This document shows, piece after piece, positions 1 through 10,188 of a stretch of DNA of 64,000 nt. Numbering within the stretch: the stretch's first letter is position 1; the number at the start of each line of letters is the position of its first letter. The notes beneath the pieces were generated by a model. It was not told where the DNA came from. It worked only from the letters and a program-made list of their open reading frames with translations, and did not search any database. The position numbers and the translations under genes were made by a program. This DNA comes from Myxococcales bacterium (GTDB lineage: Bacteria; Myxococcota_A; Polyangia; Polyangiales; JADJMO01), in NCBI GenBank assembly GCA_016709545.1, contig JADJMO010000002.1, forward strand, positions 1 through 64,000, in the 5' to 3' direction.

Positions 1-836
1 GCTTCTTGCTGGTGGTGCGCATCGTCGCGCACCTCGCGCGCGTCGCTCTCGGTCGCCCACGCCGCGGCCGTCGTGCACCGTGAATCTCAAGCCCGCCAAC
101 GTGAACACGACCAGAAGCCCGACGACGGCTCGCTCGACGTGCACGTGAAGCTGATGGACTTCGGCATCGCGAAGCTGCTCGGCGAGGACCCGGCCTCGTC
201 GCACGAAGCCTCGGACTCGCCGCGGCTCGATCGTCGGCACGCCGGCGTACGCGGGCCCCGAGCAGGCGCTGGCGCAGGCGGTCGACGAGCGGAGCGATCT
301 GGTCGCTGGGCGCCACGGTGTATCGCCTGCTCACCGGGCAGCTGCCGTTCGGGACGGCCAATCTCGGCGGATCGGGTTCCGCATCGTCGGCCAGCCGGCC
401 AAACCGCCGAAGCGCGCGCGTGCCCGAGCTGCCGGCCGCGATCGACGCCTGGATGGAGAAGGCCCTCACGCCAAGACCCCCGACGACCGGTTCGCGGACG
501 CGCTCGAGATGGCCGAGGCGTTCGCGGTGGCCGCAGGCGTCGATCCGGCCGCAGCGTGCCCACGGCTTGCTCATCCATCGCCGATGCCGAGCTCCGGTGT
601 GCGGGCGCGCGCGCTCGTCGCGTCCGGATCCACTCCCGACCAAGCGCTACCCTGCGCTCGAGCGCACAGCCTCGGGCCTCCGCAAGCGGCGCACGACCCA
701 CGCGTGGCACCTCGTCGTGCTGGCGCTCGTGGTGCTGGCGGCGGCGCTGGTCGTGAGCCAGCTCGTGCGCTGGCCGAAGCTCTCGAGCGCCGCGCCGAGG
801 CGGGCGAAGGCCCTCGTCGAGGCGCGCGGCAGGAAC
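1..836 (+). pseudogene. Serine/threonine protein kinase, 3' part, frame-broken
   Basis: This is the C-terminal half of a Hanks-type (PknB-like) kinase that would phosphorylate Ser/Thr residues at the cytoplasmic membrane. Reading across frames one sees the catalytic loop HRDLKPANV near base 80 (one extra base interrupts it), the DFGIAKLL magnesium-binding motif near 160, an activation-segment GTPAYAGPEQA near 237-270, and a YRLLTGQLPFG stretch near 320. A hydrophobic span rich in V, L and A follows near 705-765 and would be the single membrane anchor; a short Arg/Ala-rich tail follows it. The 5' part, including the ATP-binding glycine loop, lies outside the window. At least four frame changes are needed. 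The family call is firm; whether the gene is dead or merely badly sequenced cannot be decided here. The 3' end is approximate and overlaps the convergent aminotransferase. Confidence 0.75.
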
Positions 837-1901
837 AACGGTGTGGCACAGCCGAGCGTGGCGGAGACGCCACGCCGAACGCCTCGCCGGGCGCGAGGGG
901 CACGCCGTGATCGATCCGGCGTGCTGGGGAACGCGGCGAGCGGGCGACCGCGGAGGCGCTCGCCGAAGTGGGAACAGGTAGGCGCCGCCCGTCGGTCGCG
1001 CGAACGACACCGGCAGGCGCTCGCACGCGGCGATCGCGCGGTCGCGAGAGGCGCGGTAGCTCGTGTGGGCCGCGCGCAGGAAGACTTCGTCGGCGAGGGC
1101 CGCGAGGGCGACCCGCTGCGGATCACGGGCGTTGAACACGGTGTGGGTCGAGACGCGGCGCGCGAGGCTCGACCACGGCGCCCAGCGCGGCGACGTAGCC
1201 GACGCGGGCGCCGGCGAGCGCGTGGCTCTTGCTCCAACGAGTAGGCGGTAAAGCGTGCGCTCGCGCATGCGTGGCAGCAGGCGATGCTCACGTGCTCGGC
1301 GTCGAACGCGAAAATCCGCGTAGACCTCGTCGGCGACGATCCGCAGATCGTGGGCCTCGGCGAATCTGCGGCGATCCGCGTGAGCTCGTCGCCCCGAAGC
1401 ATGGTGCCGTCAGGGGTTGTTCGGCGTGATGAGGTGGATCGCGCGGAGTCCCGGTCGGTGATCAGCGCCGGCGAGGGCGTCCACCCCACGCACTCCACGG
1501 CGCGCGCCCGGTCTGGCTGATGACGCCGTGCGCGAGTGTGGTGAGCTCAGCAGGGCACCTCGTCGCCTTCGGAGAGGATGGCGCGGGCCACGCAGGCGAG
1601 GGCGTGGGTCGCCCCGGCGCGCCGACCGAGAAGCTCACTCGCGCGGGTCGTAGTCGAGGCCCGCGACAGCGCAGCGCCGCGGCGAAGCGCCTCGCGGAGG
1701 AGGCAGGCCGCAGTCGGACCGCAGCGATACAGGGCTGCATCGCTGCCGCCGACCAGCTCGGCCGGCGGCGAGAGGTGGGTGTCGCCGATCTGCAACGGGA
1801 CGGGGATACTCCGCCCTTCTGGGCGTGCGCGTCGATGCGCTGCTGCGGCTGCGCGAACACTCCAGGCCGGGCGCCGCGAGGATCGAGACCCGAGGGAGCA
1901 T
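770..1901 (-). pseudogene. PLP-dependent aminotransferase class I/II, frame-broken
   Basis: This is a fold-type I aminotransferase that would move an amino group between an amino acid and a keto acid using pyridoxal phosphate. In successive frames one reads an N-terminal LQIGDTHLSPPAELVG (about 1795-1750), an NPDGTMLRGDELTRIA segment (about 1420-1375), IVADEVYADF (about 1345-1315), the PLP-lysine region YSLSKSHALAGARVGY (about 1240-1190, one base missing or added), and a C-terminal RPTGGAYLFP near 990. The order and spacing match the whole domain, so the gene is present but its frame changes at least six times. The start at about 1901 (ATG) and the 3' end are estimates. Substrate cannot be deduced. 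The density of indels matches the neighbours and points to sequence error rather than decay. Confidence 0.7.
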
Positions 1902-1935
1902 TGCGCGTGGCGGCGTGGCGTGTAACCGCGCCTCG

Positions 1936-2290
1936 ATGGGTCAGGTCGACTACGACTGTGTCACGTGCGGCGCGTGCTGCTGCAGCCCGCCGAGGGCCGA
2001 GAGCTCGAGTACATCGACTACGTCGAGATCGAGCCCGCGCCGAGACAGATCATGCGCAACCCGAAGCTCGTGCGCCGGCTCGTGGTGCTCGACGACGACC
2101 TGATCCCGCACATGCGGCTCGACCAGCACCACCGCTGCGCGGCTGTCTCAGGCCGGCTCGGCGTGAAGGTGGGCTGCACCATCTGCTCGACCGGCCCACG
2201 GGCTGCCGGTCGTTCAAGGCGTCGGGCACCGCGCGGTGCAAGCAGTACCGCAAGGGGCGCGGGATCGATCGCTGCGGCGCTCACAGCTGA
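1936..2290 (+). CDS. YkgJ-type Cys-cluster protein, one frameshift
   Basis: This is a short protein of the YkgJ family (zinc or iron-sulfur binding Cys cluster). It begins MGQVDYDCVTCGACCC, giving the C-x2-C-x2-CC signature, and after one frame change near base 1985 continues with GRELEYIDYVEIEP, then DQHHRCAAVSGRLGVKVGCTIC, and ends in a CRSFKASGTARCKQYRKGRG stretch after another change near 2195. Members often have a second pair of Cys near the C terminus, as here. The function of the family is not established; some members act near metal- or radical-dependent enzymes. It runs divergently from the aminotransferase and converges with the AI-2E transporter gene. Frame breaks are probably sequencing errors. 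Confidence 0.65.
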
Positions 2291-2403
2291 CCCGAGGGAG
2301 CGCGGCGAGGCCGAAGCGCCGCGAACGCGCCAGTGGAGCTCGGAGCGCTGTTCGGGGTGCGGCAGCCGTTCGGCGGCCCGGGAGATACCGGCCCACATCG
2401 GCG

Positions 2404-3513
2404 CTACCGCGCGCGGCGGTAGAAGGTGCTCTCGCGGTAGGCCTTGGCGGCGCGGCGGCGACGATCTTGACCGTGGCGCCGATGGGCACCGCGAACAACA
2501 CGCCGACGAACCCGAACAGCGTGCCGGCGGCGGCCATCGCGAGGAGCACCTCGATCGAGGCGAGCCCGACGCTGCCGGCCGACTGCGCGGGGTGACGACG
2601 AACACGTCGAGGATGTGCACGCCGGTCATCACGGCGGCCGCACCACGAACGGCAGGTTCTGGGCGTCGATCGCCGCCATGGTGCAGGCGATCAGGCCGAC
2701 GACGAACCCGAGGTAGGGGATGAACGCGAGGACCCGGTCAGCACGCCGATGGGATCGCGAGACGCAGCCCGAGCAGCTGGGGCCCCACCGCGTAGAGCGC
2801 GGAGAGCACGATCATCGCGAGCAGCTGGCCGCGCATGTGGCCCGAGACCATGTCGTCGATCTCGCCGATGGTCTCGAACACGAGCAACGGTGGCGGCGCG
2901 GGACGAGCTTGCCGCCGCGCGCGACGATGCAGTCGAAGTCGACGAGGATGTAGTAGGCGAAGATCGGGATGATCAAGAGCGACAGCACGACGAACGCGTA
3001 GGAGAGCGTGCCGAAGAGGGCGGTGCCGATCCAGCGCAGCACGTCGGGCGCGTGGTCGCTTGAGGCTCTGCCCGTACTGCTGCACCAGCTCCCGGTGCTG
3101 TGCGGCACCTGGATGCGCAGCTGCTTGAGCGTGGGCTGCGCCTTCTAGAGCAAGGCCTCGGCCTGGGCGGGCAGGTGACGGCCGGCCTCGGCCAGCTCCG
3201 CGGTGAAGTAGCTCGCGCAGAACGAGACGAACCACACGACAAACGTGGTCGCGACGAGGAACTCCCAGGAGCGCGCCGATCGCCCGCGGGATCTTCACCT
3301 TCTCGAGGATGCGCACGGGCCGCGAGCACCCCACGCGAGCAGGAACGCGAGCAGGAACGGCGTGAGGACGTTGCGCAGGTGCCAGGCGAGGAAGACGAGC
3401 GAGCCCCGATCAGCGGTGGCGAACCACCAGCGACCCGGGCGGATCGCGATGGTCGGCGGTTCCGGCTCCGGCTCGATCGGCGGGAGCGTGACGTTCGGAT
3501 CGGTGTCGCCCAT
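2404..3513 (-). CDS. AI-2E family transporter (PerM-like), frame-broken
   Basis: This is an inner-membrane protein of the AI-2E/PerM family (Pfam PF01594), whose members export or transport small molecules and in some cases exchange ions; the substrate is not predictable. It starts MGDTDPNVTLPPIEPEPEP with a Pro/Glu-rich cytoplasmic lead (ATG at 3513). Hydrophobic segments follow, including the family-typical FVVLSLLIIPIFAYYILVDF (about 3010-2950), then an EIDDMVSGHMRGQLLAMIVL motif (about 2860-2805) and a C-terminal LAMAAAGTLFGFVGVLFAVP followed by IGATVKIVAA. The reading ends in a YRESTFYRRAR tail at TAG 2404-2406. Several frame changes are needed; since conserved parts are collinear over 370 residues, I treat them as sequence errors. 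The start lies 3 bases downstream of the FrgA-like stop, so the two are probably one transcript. Confidence 0.75.
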
Positions 3514-3516
3514 CGG

Positions 3517-4642
3517 TCAGCGCGGCGCCTTCTTCTCGAGCTCCTGCTTGGCGAGCTTAGCGATCGGACCGGGCACGTTCTTGGACTTGGCGATCTTCAC
3601 CTGGCTCGTCGCCGCGAAGTGCGGCAGGAGGCGCAGCGAATACGCCATCGGTCTTGGGGTTGGACACGAATTGAACTTCACGGTGTGGGATTTGACGAGC
3701 TCGCCGTTGGAGGCAATGAGCGGAGCACGTCTTCGCTCACGCCGCGGCTCGCGGCGAAGGTGGCCGCCTCGTTCTCCTGCAGGAGCGGGCTGCGGATGAC
3801 CGCCGCCGCCACCAGCCTGTTCTTGTCGCGCACGAGAATGCGCCCGCCGCCGTGCCGAGCGTGGCCGTGCGGACCTTCTGCGGGACAGTCATCTCCCGGA
3901 GGCGCTGCTTTCGAGGGGCGGGGCCTTCTCCTCGACCTCCTGGCCGGTCTCGTCCTCCTTGGATGACCTCGCCGTCGATGGCGTCGGCCAGCGCGTGGGC
4001 CTCGGCGAACAGGATGTCGTCCGGCGTGGGCTCGGCGTCGGGCGCGAGGATGACTCGCCCTGGATGGCCTCGGCATCCTTGAACGTGGGGATGTTCAGCG
4101 TCTTGCCGTTGCGCACCGCGGAGTCGAGCACGCGGTCCGCGGTCGAGCTGCGGACGCGCTTTGTTCATGAGAGAGCGCCTCGATGATCTCCGGGAACGCG
4201 AGCAGGCGCTCCTCGTTGATGGCGACGAGCTCGGTGATCGCCTCAGTGCCCTCCTTGGCGAGCCGCAGGGCGGTCGCGTTCGCGAGAGCGCAGGGTGGGT
4301 GACGACGCTTCCGAGGATGGTGACGTCGCTCCGAGACCGTACATCCGCCAGCACGTCGAGGGCGAGGGGGAAAGCTCGTGGGCGGCGAGGGCCGCGTCAC
4401 GGATGGCGGTCGGCAGCGCCGCGAGCGTGGCCTCAGCCGTCTCTCCCAGCCGCAAACCCACGTGGGCGAGGTCGGCCCGGGCCAGGACGACGAGCGTGAG
4501 CACGAATCTGCTCGGGCCGGAGGCCCAGCGCGGCGCCCTTGGCCGCCATCATCCCCAGCGCAGGAGGGTCTTGTCGCCGACGATGCGCTGGACAGGGGCC
4601 AGGCAGGGTCGTCAGTTCGAACGGGAGAAGCGACTGCGCCAT
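3517..4642 (-). CDS. FrgA-like conserved myxobacterial protein, frame-broken
   Basis: This is a protein of about 370 residues resembling the conserved myxobacterial group named after Myxococcus xanthus FrgA, a protein linked to fruiting-body development; the biochemical role is unknown. Visible across frames are the start MAQSLLPFELTTLPGP (ATG at 4642), LVVLARADLAHVGLRLGE, AKEGTEAITELVAINEERLL (about 4260-4200), EPTPDDILFAEAHALADAI (about 4040-3985), LVRDKNRLVAAAVIRSPLL (about 3840-3785), ASRGVSEDVLRS (about 3755-3720) and a C-terminal VKIAKSKNVPGPIAKLAKQE. The AAAVIRSP-type segment is typical of this group. At least five frame changes occur, most likely errors. It is divergent from coaBC with only 30 bases between the starts and is followed by the AI-2E transporter gene. 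Confidence 0.6.
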
Positions 4643-4672
4643 GGACCGCCGAGCGTACTACCATGCGGCCCC

Positions 4673-5889
4673 ATGACGGGTCGTCCCCCCTCGAAGGTCG
4701 CGTGATCGCCCTGTGCGTGGCGGCGGCATCGCCGCGTACAAAGGCGCCGCTCGTCGCCGCCAGCTGCTCGCGCTCGGGGCCCGGGTCTTGCCGGTGATGA
4801 CGCGCTCGGCGCAGCGCTTCGTCAGGGCCGTCACCCTCAGCGGCCTCTGCGGCGAGCCGGTGCGCGACGACATGAGGGATCCGTCGTTCGCGGGGGAGCT
4901 GCACGTGGCGCTCGCGAAGCCAGGCGGACTGCGTCGCGGTGGTGCCGACCACCGCCGACCTCCTGCCCCGGCTCGCCGAGGGGCGCGCCGACGACCTCGT
5001 GACGGCGCTCTGCCTCGTCGCGCAGGGGCCGATCGTGATCGCGCCCGCCATGCACCCGCGCATGTGGGCGCACCCGCCGGTCCCGGCGCAACGTCGCGAC
5101 GATCGAGGGCGATGCGCGCGCGCGCATCGTGGGGCCAGTGTTCGGCGCGGTGGCCTCAGGCGAGGAGGGCGTCGGTCGCATGAGCGAGCCCGAGGACGTC
5201 GTCGCGGCGATCGTGGCCGCGCTCTCGCCGCGCCGGGATCTCGAGGGTCGACACGTGGTCGTCGGCAGGGCCGACGGGTGGAGGATCTCGATCCGGTGCG
5301 GTTCCTCGGCAACCGCTCGAGCGGCCAAGATAGGCTTCGCCGTGGCGGCTTCCCGCGTCGCGCCGCAGCGCGCCCGCGTCACGCTGGTCACGGGGCCCGT
5401 CGTGCTGTCGACACCGAGCGGGTGCACGCGCGTGGACGATGCGCGGCGCGCTCGACATGCAGACGGCGCTCGACGAGGCTCGACGACGCCGGCGACGCGC
5501 TGGTGATGGCGGCCGCGGTCGCCGACCACCGCCCGGCCGAGTACTTTCGAGCGCGAAGACCAAGAAGGTCGAGGGGCGACGCGCTCACGCTCACGCTCGT
5601 GAAGAACCCCGACCTGCTCGCCGCGATCGGCGCCGCGGCGCGCCAGGAAGCGCCACCCGGTGCTGGTCGGCTTCGCCGTCGAGACAGCACGGCCTCGAAG
5701 CCTACGCGCGGAAGAAAGCGCGCAGAAGCAGTCGATTTCGTGAAAGTGGCGAACCTCGCGGCCCACAGGTTCGGCGGCGACGACGACCACGTGCTGTTCG
5801 TCGACGATGGGCCGGCGCGCGCGGTGCAGGGCAGCAAGCGCGCGATCGCCGACGCGGTGCTCGACGAGGTCGTGGCAGGGCTCGCGTGA
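4673..5889 (+). CDS. coaBC: CoaBC, phosphopantothenoylcysteine decarboxylase/ligase, frame-broken
   Basis: This is the bifunctional cytoplasmic enzyme of coenzyme A synthesis: the C-terminal CoaB part joins cysteine to 4'-phosphopantothenate, and the N-terminal flavoprotein CoaC part decarboxylates the product. The CoaC half shows LCVGGGIAAYKGA, VLPVMTRSAQRFV, ADLLPRLAEGRADDLVTA and the flavin/substrate segment IVIAPAMHPRMW (about 5035-5070). The CoaB half shows FLGNRSSGQ (about 5302-5325), RVTLVTGPVVLSTPSG (about 5373-5420), DALVMAAAVADHRPAEYF (about 5490-5545), LVKNPDLLAAIG and DFVKVANLAAHRFGGDDDHV (about 5733-5795). About five single-base frame breaks interrupt the reading. Its stop overlaps the GTG start of bioA (GTGA), so the two are probably translationally coupled. 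Confidence 0.8.
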
Positions 5890-7278
5890 CCGACGTCGCC
5901 CGCATCCTCGCGGCCGATCGGGCCCACGTCTGGCACCCCTACACGCCGATGGACGAGTGGCGCGCGCGCCACGACCCGCTCGTGGTGGTGCGCGCCGAGG
6001 GCCCGTGGCTCGAGCTCGCGAGCGGCGAGCGCCTGTTCGACAGCAACGGTTCGTGGTGGGTCTCGACCCTCGGCCACAACCACCCGCGCCTGGTCGCGGC
6101 GCTTCGAGCGCCAGGCGCGCGCGCTCTGTCACTGCTCGCTCGCGGGCATCACCCACGAGTCGGCGGCGCTGCTCGCCGAGGAGGGCTCGCCGCAGTCGCG
6201 CCGCGCAAGCTCGACCAGGTGTTCTACAGCGACGACGGCTCCACCGCGGTCGAGGCCGCGGTGAAGATGACCGTGCAGTACCACGCGCAGTCGGCTCCCC
6301 GCGCCGGCAAAGAAGAAGACGCGGTTCCTCGCGCGCTCGACGGCGCGTTCCACGGCGAGACGATCGGCGCGACGAGCCTCGGCGGGGTCGAGGTGTTCCG
6401 CCGGCCGTTCGCCTCGGTGCTGTTCGACTGCGTGCACGTGCCTTCGCCCGCCGACGACGTCGGCGGGTGCGCGCCCTCGTGGGCCCTCGCCTTCGACGCC
6501 ATCGCCGAGCTCTGCGAGCAGCGCCGCGACGAGCTCGCGGGCATCGTGCTCGAGCCGCTGGTGCAGGGCGCGGCCGGCATGCGGTTCTACCCGCCGGCCT
6601 ACCTGCGCGCCGTGCGCGACCCTCTGCGACTAAGCACGACCTGCTCCTGATCGCCGACGAGGTGTTCACCGGCTACGGCCGGCTCGGCGCCATGTGGGCC
6701 TTCCGATCTGGCCGAGATTTCGCCGGATCTGCTGTGCACGGCCAAGGGGTTCACCGCCGGCGTGCTGCCGATAGCGGCGACCCTCGCGTCGCGCAAGGTG
6801 CAGGCGGCGTTCGACGGCAGGCGCGCCAAGGCGTTCCTCTACGGGCACAGCTTCTGCGGCAACCCGCTCGGCGCGGCGGTCGCCCGCGAGGTGCTGGCGA
6901 TCTACCGCGAGGAGAACATCCTCGACGGCGTGGCGGCGCGCGCCGCGCTCTTGACCGACCTCGTCGAGCGCGTGCTCGCCGACGGGAGGCTGCGCGGCCT
7001 CGTGCGCAGCGGACGCGCGCAGGGCGCGATCGCCGCGTTCGATCTGCTCGACGTCGCCACCACCACCGAGACCATCCCCACCGTCGAGACCCTCGACGAC
7101 ACGGGTACACCGCGGGGGTCGGCTGGCGCGCGTCTACGAGGAGGCCCGCAAGCGCGGCGCCTACCTGCGCCCACTCGGCAACGTGGTGTACGTCACGCCA
7201 CCGCTCAACACGCCGCTGCCGGACCTCTCGCGCCTCTGCCAGATCGTCGAGGACAGCCTCCGCGCCGTCGCGCCTTGA
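5886..7278 (+). CDS. bioA: BioA, adenosylmethionine-8-amino-7-oxononanoate aminotransferase, frame-broken
   Basis: This is the PLP enzyme of biotin synthesis that converts 8-amino-7-oxononanoate to 7,8-diaminononanoate with S-adenosylmethionine as amino donor. The GTG start gives ILAADRAHVWHPYTPMDEW, the N-terminal signature of BioA; then come DSNGSWWVSTLGHNHPRLV, FYSDDGSTAVEAAVKMTVQY, GAFHGETIGATSLGGVEVFR, GIVLEPLVQGAAGMRFYPPA, LIADEVFTGYGRLGAMWAF and the PLP-lysine region CTAKGFTAGVLPIAATLAS. The C terminus reads LPDLSRLCQIVEDSLRAVAP. Roughly four frame breaks are present. No other biotin gene is in the window; it is coupled to coaBC and is followed after 31 bases by a membrane hydroxylase-like gene on the same strand. 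Confidence 0.82.
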
Positions 7279-7309
7279 ACCGGCTCGGCCGTGGCCCCAT
7301 CCTCGGGGC

Positions 7310-8082
7310 GTGCCCGAGCTGCTCCGCACCGCCTCCCTGCCCCTGCTCGCGGGCCTCGTGCTCGCGTTCTTCGTCGCGTGGACCCTCGCCGGGCTCGCGT
7401 TCGGGTTCGCGCTCGAGCGGTTCGTGCACAAGCCGGTCTTCGCGCTGCCGCTCGCCGCGGGCAGCTGCGCTTCGAGGCGATCCGGCAACCTCGTGTTCCT
7501 CGCGGTGACCACGGTCACCGTGACCGCGCGCTCCCGCTTCCAGGTGGTGCGCCTCGGGCCGGCCTCGCTCGCGCGCGACCTCGGCACGTTCGGCGCGATG
7601 CTGGTGACGTTCCAGATCTTCTACTGGTTCCTGCACCGCGCGATGCATGCGCGCTCGCTGAGTATGGATCCACCGCTGGCACCACCGTTCGCACGTGACC
7701 TCGCCGCTCACCGGGCAATCGGTGAGCTTCGGCGAGCCTGCCTCTGGATGCTCGGCTACGTGGGGCTGCCGATCCTGCTTTCGCGGATCGCACCGCTCGG
7801 GTTCTACGGATGGGCGGGCTACCTCGCGTTCAGCGTGCTCGGCAACGTGGCGGGGCACGCCAACGCGGAGCCCACGCTGGCGGCAGGTGGTACGCGCGTG
7901 GCCTCGCTATTCGCGAACCCGTTCGTCTACCACTCGCTGCACCACGCGCGGTGGACGGGCACTACGGGTTCCAGGCCGCGTGGATGGACTGGCTGATGGG
8001 CACCGAGTTCCCGGACTGGCAGCGCGCGTTCGAGCGCGTCCGCACCGGCAAGCCGCTCAAGAGCCTCAAGGAGCGGTGCTGA
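7310..8082 (+). CDS. Fatty acid hydroxylase / sterol desaturase superfamily protein, frame-broken
   Basis: This is an integral-membrane di-iron enzyme of the fatty acid hydroxylase superfamily (PF04116), which hydroxylates or desaturates lipid chains. Hydrophobic helices open the protein (PLLAGLVLAFFVAWTLAGLA and later AMLVTFQIFYWFLHRAMH). The His clusters needed for iron binding are visible: FLHRAMH near 7630, an HRWHH cluster near 7670-7685 that is legible only after a frame change, and a YHSLHHARWTGHYG cluster near 7930-7965. The C terminus reads TEFPDWQRAFERVRTGKPLK. A GTG at 7310 is the best start; no ATG is near. Substrate is unknown. It ends one base before the hairpin repeat at 8083. 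Three or more frame breaks are needed. Confidence 0.72.
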
Positions 8083-8274
8083 CTCAAGGCGCGTCGAAGA
8101 ATGCCCCGGGCTAAAGCCCGGGGCACCGACAACCGCTGAAGCCCGGGGCATCGACCCCGGGCTCGAAGTCGCGCTGGACTGGCAGAACGCCCCTCTGCCG
8201 GTCGTTGCAGCGCGACGTCCAGCCAGTGATTTGGGACGTGAAGCCCAGGGTGTCAGGCCCCGGGCTTGTCGTGT
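8083..8274. repeat. Hairpin-rich intergenic repeat, left part, copy A
   Basis: This is the left four-fifths of a roughly 240-bp repeat whose complete copy lies at 52132-52375. It contains several short inverted repeats built from gccccgggct / agcccggggc, so the RNA would fold into strong GC hairpins on either strand. As at 52 kb it lies between two convergent genes, starting right after a plus-strand stop. The copy is cut at about 8274 by the group II intron and resumes at 10143. Transcription termination from both sides is a likely role, inferred from position and hairpins. Confidence 0.8.
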
Positions 8275-8716
8275 GTGCGCCCATCATGGGCACGACCTTG
8301 CAGGTGCAAGTCCCGCCGAGAGGAGACCATCCCGATCGAAGCGAATCGCAACTGCGGAAGGGTGACCGACCGTGGGGAGGAAGCGAGGAGCGAACCCGCG
8401 GGCCGATGAACAAGAACCCGATACGAGGCGACGACGAGCAGGACGAGCGAGCACACGATCGCGAAGCCCCGAATGGTCGAGGCTCAGGCGTCGTAAATCG
8501 GGCGGTCGCGCGGCGAAGGGCCGTGTTCTTACCTGGGGAGATCTCGCCTCACGCCCGAAAGGGCGACGCAGTGAAGCGGGCGAGAAGTCAGCCGAGGCCG
8601 TAGTAGCGGACGCGGAGCCGAGCAGGGACCCCGAACCTCGGAAGCCTCTGACGGCGCGAAGGGCTGAACGATGGGAGAGCGAAACGATCGTGCGTCTCAA
8701 GAGCAAAGGGCCACAG

Positions 8717-10056
8717 ATGTCGAGGCAACTCGGGCTACCGGAGGAGGCAGGGGCGAAACCCCGACGGCCCCCGGAGCGTGGAAACGCCGATGGCGACGCG
8801 GCGACGAGCGCTCGGGGAACGAGCGACCTGATGGAACGCGTGTGCGAACGCGCAAACCTCCAGGCCGCGCTGAAGCGGGTGAGGAAGAACAAGGGCAGCG
8901 CCGGCATCGACGGGATGACGGTGGACGAGCTGCCAGAGCACCTCAAGACGCACTGGCCCGCGCTGCGTGAGCAACTGCTTGCAGGCACGTACCAGCCGTC
9001 CATGGTGCGACGGCACGCGATCCCGAAACGCGGCGGTGGGGTACGAGAGCTCGGCATCCCGACCGTCGTCGATCAGTTCATCAACAAGCCATCCTGCAGG
9101 TGCTGGGTCCGCGATTCGACCCGACCTTCTCGCAATACAGCTACGGCTTTCGGCCACGGCGCAGCGCCCACGACGCCGTCGTGCAAGCGCAGCGATACGT
9201 GAACGACGGCCGGCGCACCGTGGTGGACGTGGATCTGGAGAAAATTCTTCGACCGCGTGAACCACGACGTGTTGATGGGTAGGCTGGCCAAGCGCATCGT
9301 GGACAAGCGGCTGCTCAGGCTGATCCGCCGCTACCTGGAAGCGGGGATGCTCGCGGATGGGATCGCGATCAGGCGTCACGAGGAACGCCCCGGGGCGGCC
9401 CTCTCTCGCCGCTCCTCGCGGACGTGCTCCTCGACGAGGTCGACAAGGAACTGGAGAAACGCGGTCACGCCTTCGTGCGCTACGCCGACGACTGCAACGT
9501 CTACGTGCGGTCAAGCGGGCGGGCGAGCGCGTGATGGAGCTGCTTCGGCAGCTCTTTGCAAGCCTCAGGCTCGAGTGAACAAGTCGAAGAGCGCCGTCGA
9601 CAAGGTGTGGAACCGCAAGCTCCTCGGCTACTCCCTATGGGCAGCCAAGGGGCGAGTGGCGAAGCACCGCGTCGCACCAACGGCCCCTGGAAATAGTGAA
9701 GATCCGCGTGCGTGAGGTCACGCGCCGAAGTCAAGCCAGAGCATCACGAGGTCGTGCAGGACCTCCGGTCATACCTCGTCGGGTGGAAGAACTACTTCCG
9801 CCTCGCCGATACACCCGGGGTCTTCCGCGCGCTCGACGGATGGATTCGGCATCGGCTATCGAGCGCTTCACCTCAAGCACTGGCGCCGAGGAACGACGAT
9901 CTATCGCGAACTGCGCGCCCGGGGACTGCCCGAGCATGCGGCCGCCAGAGTCGCCGCGAACGGCCACCGCTGGTGGAGGAACTCCGCCATGCTGATCAAC
10001 ATCGCCTTCCCCACCAGCTACTTCGACGGCCTGGGCCTCCCAGACTCGCCGCGTGA
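8717..10056 (+). pseudogene. ltrA: Group II intron reverse transcriptase/maturase (LtrA-like), frame-broken
   Basis: This is the intron-encoded protein that helps splice the intron RNA and reverse-transcribes it during retrohoming. The order is complete: RT0-RT2 region (NLQAALKRVRKNKGSAGIDG, RHAIPKRGGGVRELGIPTVV), YGFRPRRSAHDAVVQAQRYV, VDVDLEKFFDRVNHDVLMG (one base changes frame), a PQGGPLSPLLADVLLDEVD region legible only across frames near 9390-9440, the catalytic FVRYADDCNVYVRS (9472-9512), the X/maturase domain with DLRSYLVGWKNYFRLAD and a C-terminal SYFDGLGLPRLAA. About seven frame breaks lie in 1340 bases. No HNH endonuclease domain is seen after the maturase domain. ATG at 8717 is the earliest good start. 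As written it could not make an active protein; error is as likely as decay. Confidence 0.85.
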
Positions 10057-10068
10057 CCTCAACCAATC

Positions 10069-10107
10069 GAACCGCCCGGTGCGGACCCGCACGCCGGGTG
10101 GTGTGGC
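10069..10107 (+). ncRNA. Group II intron domain V hairpin
   Basis: The segment gaaccgcccggtgcgg folds back on gcacgccgggtggt with a short loop, the most conserved part of a group II ribozyme and holder of catalytic metal ions. It is followed by a gagg/cctc stem (domain VI) with an adenine near the 3' end that could be the branch point. Confidence 0.8.
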
Positions 10108-10142
10108 AGAGTCGAGGGTTTTCCTCGGGCCCCTATGCCGAT

Positions 10143-10188
10143 TGTCGGTGCCCCGGGCTTCAGCCCGGGGGCATTTATCGACAGGCCT
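10143..10188. repeat. Hairpin-rich intergenic repeat, right part, copy A
   Basis: This is the continuation of the repeat interrupted by the intron. It carries the gccccgggcttcagcccggg hairpin and the shared end gcattt/catct atcgacaggcct, and stops exactly at the stop codon of the minus-strand gene at 10189, just as the copy at 52 kb stops at a minus-strand stop codon. Confidence 0.8.

Larger units (their letters stand above)
8275..10142 (+). mobile_element. Group II intron with internal reverse transcriptase gene
   Basis: A retroelement of about 1.87 kb. The 5' end gtgcgcccatcatgggc matches the GUGYG start of bacterial group II introns. The 3' end has a domain V hairpin (10069-10107) and a domain VI-like stem (10110-10142) ending in ctatgccgat. 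Its edges are fixed by comparison with the empty repeat at 52 kb: the repeat sequence breaks after cttgtcgtgt and resumes at tgtcggtgcc. The site lies directly after a GC-rich inverted repeat (8242-8266), a target type known for group IIC introns, but the class was not settled. Bases 8275-8716 are the ribozyme domains I to III and hold no gene I can support. The encoded RT is frame-broken in this sequence. Confidence 0.9.
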
